DNA of 6,026 nucleotides from Pseudomonadota bacterium (lineage in GTDB: Bacteria > Myxococcota > Myxococcia > Myxococcales > Myxococcaceae): contig JAFADT010000017.1 in NCBI GenBank assembly GCA_023424585.1, forward strand, positions 1-6,026, written 5' to 3'. Positions within the stretch are counted from its first letter, which is position 1. Each line of letters starts with the position of its first letter. Of this stretch, positions 1 through 5,659 are shown one piece after another. The notes below the pieces were generated by a model. It made no database searches, was not told where the DNA came from, and was given only the letters and a program-made list of their open reading frames with translations. The position numbers and the translations under genes were made by a program.

Positions 1-91
1 TGGACCACCAGAGGTCGGCCCGTGAACAGCCGCGGCGCGCGGGCCCGGACGGCGCTCCCCCTGGGCCGCGTCCGCGCGTTAGGGACACGAC

Positions 92-1936
92 ATGGCTCAA
101 TCGACTGAAGCGCGGTCCCTGGCGCCCCGGCTGGGCGCGTGGGTGGAGGGGTCCTCGGTGCGCTGGCGCGTCTGGGCGCCCGGCCACGAGGGCGTGGACG
201 TGGTCCTGTACGACGCGGAGGACCGCGTCCTGCGGAGGGTGCCGCTCCAACCGGAGGCGGACGGCTGCTTCGGCGGCGCGCTGCCGGGCCTGGGCGAGGG
301 CGCGCGCTACAAGCTCAGCGTGGACGGCGCGGAGCCGCTCCCCGACCCGTGGTCCCGCTCGCAGCCCAGGGGCGTGCACGGCCCCTCCGAGGTGGTGGGC
401 GCCGACCACGGGTGGACGGACGCGCCCTGGAAGGGGCCGGATCCGCGCGCCCTGGTCATCTACGAAGTGCACGTGGGCACCGCCACGCCGGAGGGCACCT
501 TCGAGGCGCTCATCCCGAAGCTCGCCCACCTGCGCGAGCTGGGCGTCAACACGCTGGAGCTCTTGCCCGTGGCCAGCTTCCCGGGCGCGCGCAACTGGGG
601 CTACGACGGCGTGGACCTCTTCGCGCCGCAGGCCACGTATGGCGGCCCGCGGGGGCTGCGCAAGCTCATCGACGCGGCGCACGCGCACGGGCTCGCGGTG
701 CTCATCGACGCCGTCTACAACCACTTCGGACCGGACGGGAACTACCTGCGCGCGTACTCGCCGCACTACTTCACCGGCAAGCACCACACGCCCTGGGGCG
801 ACGCGGTGAACTACGACAGCGAGGGCAGCCGCTTCGTGCGCTCGCTGGTGCTCGCCAACGTGGAGATGTGGATCCGCGACTACCACGCGGACGGCCTGCG
901 CCTGGACGCGGCGCACGCCCTGGTGGACGACGGCCAGCCGCACCTGCTGGCGGAGATCGTCGCGCGCGCCCACGCGTCCGCCCCCGGCCGCCGCGTGGTC
1001 GTCATCGCGGAGGACGAGCGCAACGACCGGCGGCTCCTCACGCCCGCGTCGGAGGGCGGCTACGGCCTGGACGCCGTCTGGGCGGATGACCTGCACCACC
1101 AACTGCGGCGCGCCTTCGCGGGCGACCACGAGGGCTACTACCAGGACTACACGGGCAGCGCGGAGGACCTGGCCGCGACGCTGCGGCAGGGCTGGTTCTA
1201 CACGGGCCAGCAGTCCAGGAGCCTGGGCCGCGCGCGCGGCACGGACCCGAAGGGGCTGGCGCCCTGGCGCTTCGTCCACTGCATCCAGAACCACGACCAG
1301 GTGGGCAACCGGCCCTTCGGCAACCGCCTGTCGGAGGACGTGTCCCCGGCCGCCTACCGCGCCATGAGCACGCTCCTGCTCCTGTCGCCCTTCACGCCGC
1401 TGCTCTTCATGGGCCAGGAGTGGAACGCGCGCACGCCGTTCCTCTACTTCACGGACCACCACGCGGAGCTGGGCAGGCTCGTCACGGAGGGGCGCCGCAG
1501 GGAGTTCGCCGGCTTCTCGCGCTTCAAGGGCGAGCAGGTGCCCGACCCGCAGGCCCGCGACACCTTCACCCGCTCCACGCTGGACTGGGGCGAGCTGGAC
1601 GGCGCGGAGGCCACGGGCGTGCACACGCTCTACAAGGAGCTGCTGCGCCTGCGCGCCACGGAGCCCGTGCTCACCAGCCGCGAGGGCACGCACGACGCCC
1701 GGGCGCTGGGCCCGGACGCGTTCGTGCTGGAGCGCCGCGCGGAGGGGGACACGCTGCTCGTCTTCGTGAACCTGCGGGGCTCGCTGGTGCACACGCTGCC
1801 TTCGCACGCGAGCGCGGGCATCGTCGCGTGGAGCGAGACCCCGCGCTTCGGCGGCGCCGTGGAGGCGTCCCCGCTCACCGGCAACGTCGTGCGGCTGGAG
1901 GGCCCCTCCGCGGCAGTGGTGCGGCTGCGCGAGTAG
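92..1936 (+). CDS. treZ: malto-oligosyltrehalose trehalohydrolase (GH13)
   Basis: This cytosolic enzyme hydrolyses the alpha-1,4 bond next to the terminal trehalose unit of maltooligosyl-trehalose, releasing free trehalose; it is the second step of the TreY/TreZ route from glycogen or maltodextrin. The 614-residue length fits the family. Residues about 15-105 look like the N-terminal CBM48/isoamylase-type beta domain. The GH13 barrel follows, with NWGYDGVDLFAPQATYGG (168-185), DAVYNHFGPDGNYL (206-219), DGLRLDAAH (267-275, nucleophile D272), VVIAEDERND (303-312, likely acid/base E307) and NHDQVGN (400-406, transition-state stabiliser D402). A beta-rich C-terminal domain covers about 515-614. 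The NWGYDGV and YNHFGPDGNYL signatures separate TreZ from branching and debranching enzymes. The ATG is preceded by AGGGA at 81-85 with 6-base spacing and an in-frame stop at 80-82, so this start is well supported. No treY or treX partner lies in the window, though one could be upstream. No signal peptide is seen. Confidence 0.95.
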   Translation: MAQSTEARSLAPRLGAWVEGSSVRWRVWAPGHEGVDVVLYDAEDRVLRRVPLQPEADGCFGGALPGLGEGARYKLSVDGAEPLPDPWSRSQPRGVHGPSEVVGADHGWTDAPWKGPDPRALVIYEVHVGTATPEGTFEALIPKLAHLRELGVNTLELLPVASFPGARNWGYDGVDLFAPQATYGGPRGLRKLIDAAHAHGLAVLIDAVYNHFGPDGNYLRAYSPHYFTGKHHTPWGDAVNYDSEGSRFVRSLVLANVEMWIRDYHADGLRLDAAHALVDDGQPHLLAEIVARAHASAPGRRVVVIAEDERNDRRLLTPASEGGYGLDAVWADDLHHQLRRAFAGDHEGYYQDYTGSAEDLAATLRQGWFYTGQQSRSLGRARGTDPKGLAPWRFVHCIQNHDQVGNRPFGNRLSEDVSPAAYRAMSTLLLLSPFTPLLFMGQEWNARTPFLYFTDHHAELGRLVTEGRRREFAGFSRFKGEQVPDPQARDTFTRSTLDWGELDGAEATGVHTLYKELLRLRATEPVLTSREGTHDARALGPDAFVLERRAEGDTLLVFVNLRGSLVHTLPSHASAGIVAWSETPRFGGAVEASPLTGNVVRLEGPSAAVVRLRE

Positions 1937-1983
1937 TCATTCCAGACGGCGAGTCCCGAACTCGCACGTAAAGACAGACGCCA

Positions 1984-2049
1984 TTTCACGCGCGGCCCGT
2001 CACCCCGGAAGCGGAGGTGGCGGGCCGTCGCCTTTCGCCGCCCGTGAAA
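1984..2049. repeat. nested inverted repeat around a hairpin
   Basis: TTTCACG at 1984-1990 is the exact reverse complement of CGTGAAA at 2043-2049, and these arms flank the 12-bp GC hairpin at 1993-2027. If one base is allowed to bulge, the outer match extends further (CAT-TTCACG against CGTGAAACATG). The pairing is visible directly. Whether it is an outer stem of the terminator, an operator for the downstream secreted-protein gene or chance is not known. Confidence 0.5.
1993..2027 (+). terminator. hairpin terminator after treZ
   Basis: The arm CGGCCCGTCACC (1993-2004) pairs with GGTGGCGGGCCG (2016-2027) over 12 bp with one G-U wobble and an 11-base loop. It begins 56 bases after the treZ stop. 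It is followed by CGCCTTTCGCC and not a real T-run, so it may work poorly as a classical intrinsic terminator, or may protect the mRNA 3' end or act with Rho. The structure is clear from sequence; the function is inferred from position. Confidence 0.65.
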
Positions 2050-2098
2050 CATGCAACGACAGGGAATGCCCTCGGGGACGGGCCGGTACACGCCCGCC

Positions 2099-2104
2099 AG
2101 GAGG
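2099..2104 (+). promoter_or_regulatory. strong ribosome-binding site fixing a GTG start
   Basis: AGGAGG, within AGGAGGAA, lies 7 bases before the GTG at 2112. It is the best Shine-Dalgarno match in the window. It decides the start of the secreted-protein gene, because the GTG opens directly onto a canonical signal peptide. The ATG at 2051 is in a different frame and leads only to a short arginine-rich shadow frame. Confidence 0.85.
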
Positions 2105-2111
2105 AAGCACC

Positions 2112-3374
2112 GTGTCTCAATCTCATCCATCGCCGTGGAAGCGTCACGTCACCACCGCGAGCGTGCTCGTGTTGCTCGGGTCCGCCACGCCGGCGCTCGC
2201 CGCGTCGGGCTTCACCGCCGTCACCGCCAGCGGAGATGACGGCAACAAGCCGTCCGCCACCCTCGACGGCAACCTCTCCACGCGCTGGTCCAGCGACGGC
2301 GTGGGGCAGTGGCTCCGGGGCGACCTGGGCGGCGTGAAGTCGCTGTCCGCGGTGGACATCGCCTGGCACCGGGGCGACGAGCGGACCAACACGTTCGTCC
2401 TGGCCACGTCCACGGACGGCGCCACCTGGTCCACGGCCGTGTCCACGAGGTCGTCCGGCACCACCGCCAGCTTCGAGCGCTACAGCTTCCCCCCGCGCAA
2501 CGCGCGCTACGTGCGCGTCACCGTCAACGGCAACTCCGTCAACACCTGGGCCAGCATCGCGGAGTGGGCCGCCATCACCGGCGCCGCCGCGCCCACGGCG
2601 GGCCAGGACCGCTTCGGCGTCACCATGCTCTACCCCACGAAGTCCGGGGGCGAGTCGTGGACCCTGGCGGACAACGCGCTGGCGGACGCGCGCTTCGACC
2701 CGCAGGACCCCCTCACCCGCAACAGCGACGGCTCCTGGAAGATGAAGGACAAGCAGGTGCGGATGAGCGTCTTCACGTCCACGGGCTACGACGAGCGGAG
2801 GATCCCCACCTACGACCGGGACGTGCTCGCGAGCCGCGGCTACATGCAGGCGCCCAACGACTGGCGGAACATCGAGATGACCGGCTTCGTGAAGGTCAAC
2901 GCGGTGGCCGACGTGAAGGACAACTTCGCCTGGTACGCGCGCGGCGGGAAGCACAACGACGACCACTCCGGCTGCGAGGGCAGCAGCTACAAGGCCGGCC
3001 TGCACTACGACGGCCGCGCCCGCTGGGAGAAGGAGACCTGGCACGTCTCCTACGAGCAGACGCCCTACGTCACCGCCACCTCCGCCCTCAAGGGCCGCTG
3101 GGTGGGCTTCAAGGCCGTCATGCGCAACGTCACCGTCAACAGCCAGCTCGCCGTGAAGCTGGAGCTGTACGTCAACGAGAACGCGGACAAGGTGACGTGG
3201 AAGAAGGTCTACGACTCCACGGACGCCGGCAGGTGGGGCGGGGACGCCCAGCACTGCGGCGGCGCCGTGCCCGCCGCGCCCATCACGTGGGGAGGCCCCA
3301 TCGCGGTGTTCCGCTGGGACAACGCCACGGACGTGGACTTCAAGTGGCTGAGCGTCCGGGAGATCCAGCCCTGA
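2112..3374 (+). CDS. secreted discoidin-domain protein with uncharacterised C-terminal domain
   Basis: This is a predicted exported protein of 420 residues starting at GTG. Residues 1-30 form a signal peptide: basic WKRH (9-12), a hydrophobic core VTTASVLVLLGSA, and an ALA-AS cleavage site after A30. Residues about 32-157 are an F5/8 type C (discoidin, CBM32-like) beta-sandwich. The supporting pattern is ASGDDGN..ATLDGNLSTRWSS (39-61), GQWLRGDLG (65-73), TSTDGATW (99-106), RYVRVTVNGN (132-141) and SIAEWAAI (148-155). Residues about 165-420 are a second, tryptophan- and glycine-rich beta domain with blocks NFAWYARGGKHND (271-283), GCEGSSYK (287-294), GRWVGFKAVMRN (328-339), ELYVNENADKVTWKKVYD (351-368), ITWGGPIAVFRWDNA (391-405) and a terminal DVDFKWLSVREI. 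The mature chain has only two cysteines, C288 and C382, a plausible disulfide in the oxidising envelope or outside the cell. I recognise no established catalytic motif, so carbohydrate binding is the safest inference; a lyase-like jelly-roll is possible. It is flanked by hairpins and is probably monocistronic. Confidence 0.88.
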   Translation: MSQSHPSPWKRHVTTASVLVLLGSATPALAASGFTAVTASGDDGNKPSATLDGNLSTRWSSDGVGQWLRGDLGGVKSLSAVDIAWHRGDERTNTFVLATSTDGATWSTAVSTRSSGTTASFERYSFPPRNARYVRVTVNGNSVNTWASIAEWAAITGAAAPTAGQDRFGVTMLYPTKSGGESWTLADNALADARFDPQDPLTRNSDGSWKMKDKQVRMSVFTSTGYDERRIPTYDRDVLASRGYMQAPNDWRNIEMTGFVKVNAVADVKDNFAWYARGGKHNDDHSGCEGSSYKAGLHYDGRARWEKETWHVSYEQTPYVTATSALKGRWVGFKAVMRNVTVNSQLAVKLELYVNENADKVTWKKVYDSTDAGRWGGDAQHCGGAVPAAPITWGGPIAVFRWDNATDVDFKWLSVREIQP

Positions 3375-3398
3375 ACCCCGCGTGAAGCCGGACCCGCA

Positions 3399-3427
3399 CG
3401 CGGCCTGACGCAGGACGGCAGGCCGCG
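3399..3427 (+). terminator. hairpin terminator after the discoidin gene
   Basis: CGCGGCCTG (3399-3407) is perfectly complementary to CAGGCCGCG (3419-3427), giving a 9-bp GC stem with an 11-base loop that starts 24 bases after the stop codon. Past one A-C mismatch the stem can extend by two more pairs. A competing hairpin, CGGCAG (3416-3421) with CTGCCG (3435-3440), shares part of the right arm. No T-tract follows. Confidence 0.6.
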
Positions 3428-3516
3428 CGCCGGGCTGCCGGGGAGGCCCTGCGCGGGGGCGCGCCGCGCTCGGCAGGCGGGGCTTTCCATCGACAGGGGG
3501 CGCCGGGGTGGGCAGC

Positions 3517-3531
3517 ATGGCGCCGCCATGA
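3517..3531 (+). other. possible leader mini-ORF (MAPP) overlapping the M20 start
   Basis: ATG at 3517 opens a frame Met-Ala-Pro-Pro-stop whose TGA (3529-3531) overlaps the ATG of the peptidase gene as ATGA. The only purine-rich, SD-like stretch nearby, GGGGTGGG at 3505-3512, sits 4 bases before this ATG but 15 bases before the peptidase ATG. That arrangement could support translational coupling or re-initiation. Translation of so short a frame cannot be shown from sequence, and chance is quite possible. Confidence 0.25.
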
Positions 3532-4958
3532 ACGTCGACCAAGCCCTCGCCTCGTCCGAGCGCATCTGGGAGCAGGAGATCCTCCCGGCGCTGGAGCGCT
3601 ACATCCGCATCCCCAACAAGTCGCCTGCCTTCGACCCGGACTGGGTGAAGTCCGGCCACATGGAGCAGGCCGTCCAGCTCATCTCGGACTGGTGCCGCGC
3701 GCAGGCCACGCACCTGCCGGGGCTGACGGTGGAGGTGGTGCGGCTGAAGACGGCGGACGGCAAGGACCGCACGCCGGTCATCTACATGGAGGTGCCGGGC
3801 ACGCGCGGCGACGACACCGTGCTCTTGTACGGCCACCTGGACAAGCAGCCGGAGATGACCGGCTGGCGCGAGGGCCTCACGCCGTGGACCCCCGTGCGCG
3901 AGGGCGACAAGCTCTTCGGCCGCGGCGGCGCGGATGACGGCTACTCCGCGTTCGCGTCGCTGTCCGCGCTGCGGCTGCTCAAGGAGCAGGGCGTGCCGCA
4001 CGCCCGCTGCGCCATCGTCATCGAGGCGTGCGAGGAGAGCGGCAGCTACGACCTGCCCGCGTACATCGAGGCGCTGGCGCCGCGCATCGGCAAGCCGTCG
4101 CTGGTGGTGTGCCTGGACTCGGGCTGCGCGAACTACGAGCAGTTGTGGATGACCACCAGCCTGCGCGGCATGGTGGCCGGCAACCTGCGCGTGGACATCC
4201 TCACGGAGGGCGTGCACTCCGGCGACGCGACGGGCGTGGTGGCGTCTTCCATGCGCATCATGCGGATGCTCCTGTCGCGCGTGGAGGACGAGGCCACGGG
4301 CCACATCAAGGTGCAGGCCCTGCACACGGAGATTCCCGAGGGCCGGCGCCAGCAGGCGAAGGCCGCCGCGGAGACGATGGGCGACGAACTCTACACGAAG
4401 TTCCCCTGGGTGGAGGGGGCGCGCCCGGTGACGACGGACGGCGCGGAGCTGGTGCTCAACCGCACCTGGCGTCCGGCGCTGGCGCTGACGGGCGTGGAGG
4501 GCGTGCCGGGGCTCGCGAGCGCGGGCAACGTGCTGCGCCCCTACACCACGTGGAAGCTGTCCATGCGCATCCCGCCGCGCGTGGACCCCAAGGTGGCCGC
4601 GAAGGCGCTGAAGGAGACGCTGGAGAAGGATCCGCCGTACGGCGCGAAGGTGTCGTTCGAGGGCGACAAGGCGTCGGTGGGCTGGGACGCGCCGCCGCTC
4701 GCGGGCTGGCTGTCGAGCGCGGTGGAGTCCGCGTCCAGGGCGTGCTTCGGCAAGCCGGCCATGGCCATGGGCGAGGGCGGCACCATCCCGTTCATGGGCA
4801 TGCTGGGCGAGCGCTTCCCGGAGGCGCAGTTCCTCATCACGGGCCTCCTGGGGCCGGGCAGCAACGCGCACGGGCCCAATGAGTTCCTGCACATCCCCAC
4901 GGGCAAGAAGCTGACCGCCGCGGTGGCGAGCGTCGTCGCGGACCACTTCAAGCGGTAG
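3528..4958 (+). CDS. M20 family metallopeptidase, dipeptidase-like
   Basis: This is a predicted cytosolic, two-metal aminoacyl hydrolase of the M20 family, 476 residues, about the length of carnosine/cytosolic non-specific dipeptidases; the substrate is unknown. Metal and catalytic positions are visible in order: LLYGHLDKQPEM (99-110; metal H103, catalytic-site D105), GRGGADDGYS (131-140; bridging metal D136), EACEESGS (166-173; general base E169, metal E170), CLDSG (195-199; metal D197) and NAHGPNEFLHIP (446-457; metal H448). GVHSGDATG (228-236) matches the lid or dimerisation domain, with the substrate-facing H230. The insertion between about 208 and 375 fits that lid. The third motif reads GADDGYS where CNDP enzymes usually have TDDKGP, suggesting a separate subfamily. 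There is no signal peptide. The start lacks a well-spaced Shine-Dalgarno; I keep it because residues 1-30 already look like the family's N-terminal helix and no upstream in-frame start is evident. All core residues are present, so it is probably active. Confidence 0.92.
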   Translation: MNVDQALASSERIWEQEILPALERYIRIPNKSPAFDPDWVKSGHMEQAVQLISDWCRAQATHLPGLTVEVVRLKTADGKDRTPVIYMEVPGTRGDDTVLLYGHLDKQPEMTGWREGLTPWTPVREGDKLFGRGGADDGYSAFASLSALRLLKEQGVPHARCAIVIEACEESGSYDLPAYIEALAPRIGKPSLVVCLDSGCANYEQLWMTTSLRGMVAGNLRVDILTEGVHSGDATGVVASSMRIMRMLLSRVEDEATGHIKVQALHTEIPEGRRQQAKAAAETMGDELYTKFPWVEGARPVTTDGAELVLNRTWRPALALTGVEGVPGLASAGNVLRPYTTWKLSMRIPPRVDPKVAAKALKETLEKDPPYGAKVSFEGDKASVGWDAPPLAGWLSSAVESASRACFGKPAMAMGEGGTIPFMGMLGERFPEAQFLITGLLGPGSNAHGPNEFLHIPTGKKLTAAVASVVADHFKR

Positions 4959-4971
4959 TGCCTCACCGGAG

Positions 4972-5003
4972 GGACGGGGCCGCGGGCGCCCCGTCCTTCT
5001 TCC
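4972..5003 (+). terminator. intrinsic terminator after the M20 gene
   Basis: GGACGGGGC (4972-4980) pairs perfectly with GCCCCGTCC (4988-4996) around a 7-base loop, followed directly by TTCTTCC. It starts 13 bases after the stop codon. The purines before the left arm can pair with part of the pyrimidine tract. It is the only hairpin here with a T-rich tail and the most convincing factor-independent terminator in the window. It implies that the VOC gene downstream has its own promoter or depends on read-through. Confidence 0.8.
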
Positions 5004-5034
5004 GAGCCCACGCCCCCGACCTCCGGAGCAACCC

Positions 5035-5454
5035 ATGCCGAGCAAGCCCCGTCGCGCGGGCCACGTCCGCGCGCAGCCCCTCATCGCGGTGCGCGACGTC
5101 GAAGCGAGCAGTCGGTGGTACCAGGCGGTGCTCGGCTGCGAGAGCGGGCACGGCGGCGCCGAGTACGAGATGCTGCTGAACAACGGCGAGCTCGTGCTCC
5201 AGTTGCACGCGTGGGACCTGGACGAGCACACGAACCTGATGGGGCCGGACGCGGCGCCGAAGGGCCATGGCGTGCTGCTGTGGTTCGAGACCACGGACTT
5301 CGACGCCTGCGTGGAGGCGGCGCGGGCGCTGAAGGTGGAGTGGGTGGAGGAGCCGCACGTGAACCCGAACTCGCGCCGCTGGGAGCTCTGGGTGAAGGAC
5401 CCGGACGGCTACGTCGTCGTGGTGGCGGCGGAGTCGCGCGCGCGGCGCTCCTGA
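5035..5454 (+). CDS. VOC family (glyoxalase/bleomycin-resistance fold) protein
   Basis: This small cytosolic protein of 139 residues has the vicinal-oxygen-chelate fold. The first beta-alpha-beta-beta-beta module runs from AQPLIAVRDVEASSRWYQAVLG (13-34), with the family's helix carrying the RWYQ..LG pattern, through EMLLNNGELVLQLH (45-58). The second module starts at GHGVLLWFETTDFDACVEAA (77-96) and ends in the typical RRWELWVKDPDGYVVVVA (114-131). H58, H78 and E117 sit where metal ligands occur in VOC enzymes, but I cannot assign all of them with certainty. The fold covers glyoxalase I, ring-cleaving dioxygenases, and fosfomycin- and bleomycin-resistance proteins; nothing here picks one, so the substrate is unknown. 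The ATG has GGAG at 5025-5028 with 6-base spacing. Its last 46 bases overlap, on the opposite strand, the end of a GNAT relic. A terminator just upstream suggests independent transcription. Confidence 0.88.
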   Translation: MPSKPRRAGHVRAQPLIAVRDVEASSRWYQAVLGCESGHGGAEYEMLLNNGELVLQLHAWDLDEHTNLMGPDAAPKGHGVLLWFETTDFDACVEAARALKVEWVEEPHVNPNSRRWELWVKDPDGYVVVVAAESRARRS

Positions 5455-5570
5455 CCCAGCTCCCGCCCGAGGAACAGCGCGCCCGGGATGGGGTTGACCA
5501 CGTAGGGGTCGATGGGCCGGAACCCCAGCGACGTGTAGAGGCCGATGGCCGCGCGCATGGTGGACGCGGG
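5409..5570 (-). pseudogene. C-terminal remnant of a GNAT N-acetyltransferase
   Basis: Read on the minus strand, this stretch encodes STMRAAIGLYTSLGFRPI, then DPYVVNPIPGALFLGREL, and a short unrelated tail ending at a TAG in 5411-5409. The pattern M-x-A-A-I-x-L-Y-x-S-L-G-F, followed by PY...NP.PGA.F....L, is the well-known last helix and final strands of GNAT acetyltransferases. An intact member needs roughly 100 more residues upstream, holding the acetyl-CoA-binding motif. In their place, about 90 bases upstream in its reading direction, lies the stop codon of the PEGA gene, with a terminator hairpin between. The longest piece with a standard start, ATG at 5558-5556, gives 49 residues and has no Shine-Dalgarno. 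I conclude that this is a truncated relic. The remnant also runs about 15 residues past the usual GNAT end into the VOC gene, so its original stop may be lost. Confidence 0.72.
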
Positions 5571-5576
5571 GGAACA

Positions 5577-5618
5577 CGGCAGCCCCGCGCCGGTGTGGCT
5601 CGCGCGGGGGGGCTGCCG
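5577..5618 (-). terminator. hairpin downstream of the PEGA gene
   Basis: CGGCAGCCCC (5577-5586) pairs with GGGGCTGCCG (5609-5618) over 10 perfect bp. Inside it GCGC (5587-5590) can pair with GCGC (5602-5605) across a three-base bulge. It lies 41 bases beyond the stop of the minus-strand PEGA gene, the expected place for that gene's terminator. Read on the minus strand it is followed by TGTTCC and no real T-run. It could also stop plus-strand transcripts coming from the VOC gene. Confidence 0.55.
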
Positions 5619-5659
5619 GGCCCGCGCACATGCGTCCGTCAGGCCCGCGGCGCGGCGCC

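Noticed and set aside
1..25. Possible last codons of an upstream gene ending at TGA 23-25
   Set aside because: Eight codons are too few to recognise any protein, and several frames are open at the window edge.
139..1089. Overlapping plus-strand open frame inside treZ
   Set aside because: Its translation is an arginine/glycine/alanine-rich shadow with no motif, in a different frame from the clearly conserved GH13 protein.
1960..1980. TAAAGA at about 1971 as a promoter -10 element for the secreted-protein gene
   Set aside because: No matching -35 hexamer at suitable spacing, and it lies before the treZ hairpin; I could not support a promoter.
2051..2239. Short frame from ATG 2051 upstream of the secreted-protein gene
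   Set aside because: Arginine-rich translation, no good ribosome-binding site, and it runs out of frame into the signal-peptide gene; a leader peptide role has no support.
2514..3143. Repeated V-T-V-N stretches (GTCACCGTCAAC) at about 2517 and 3130 in the discoidin gene
   Set aside because: The short match arises from common beta-strand residues and biased codons; the flanking sequence does not align, so there is no real repeat.
2309..3385. Long plus-strand open frame overlapping the discoidin gene
   Set aside because: Arg/Gly/His-rich shadow translation; the overlapping frame has a signal peptide, a ribosome-binding site and a recognisable domain.
4028..4882. Plus-strand open frame within the M20 gene
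   Set aside because: Shadow translation with no family pattern; the M20 frame contains every metal-binding motif.
1986..5294. A 3.3-kb open frame on the minus strand (1102 codons) running antisense to three genes
   Set aside because: It lies opposite genes with clear protein families, has low-complexity Arg/His/Ala/Gly-rich translation with no domain, and is the expected shadow of GC-rich third codon positions.
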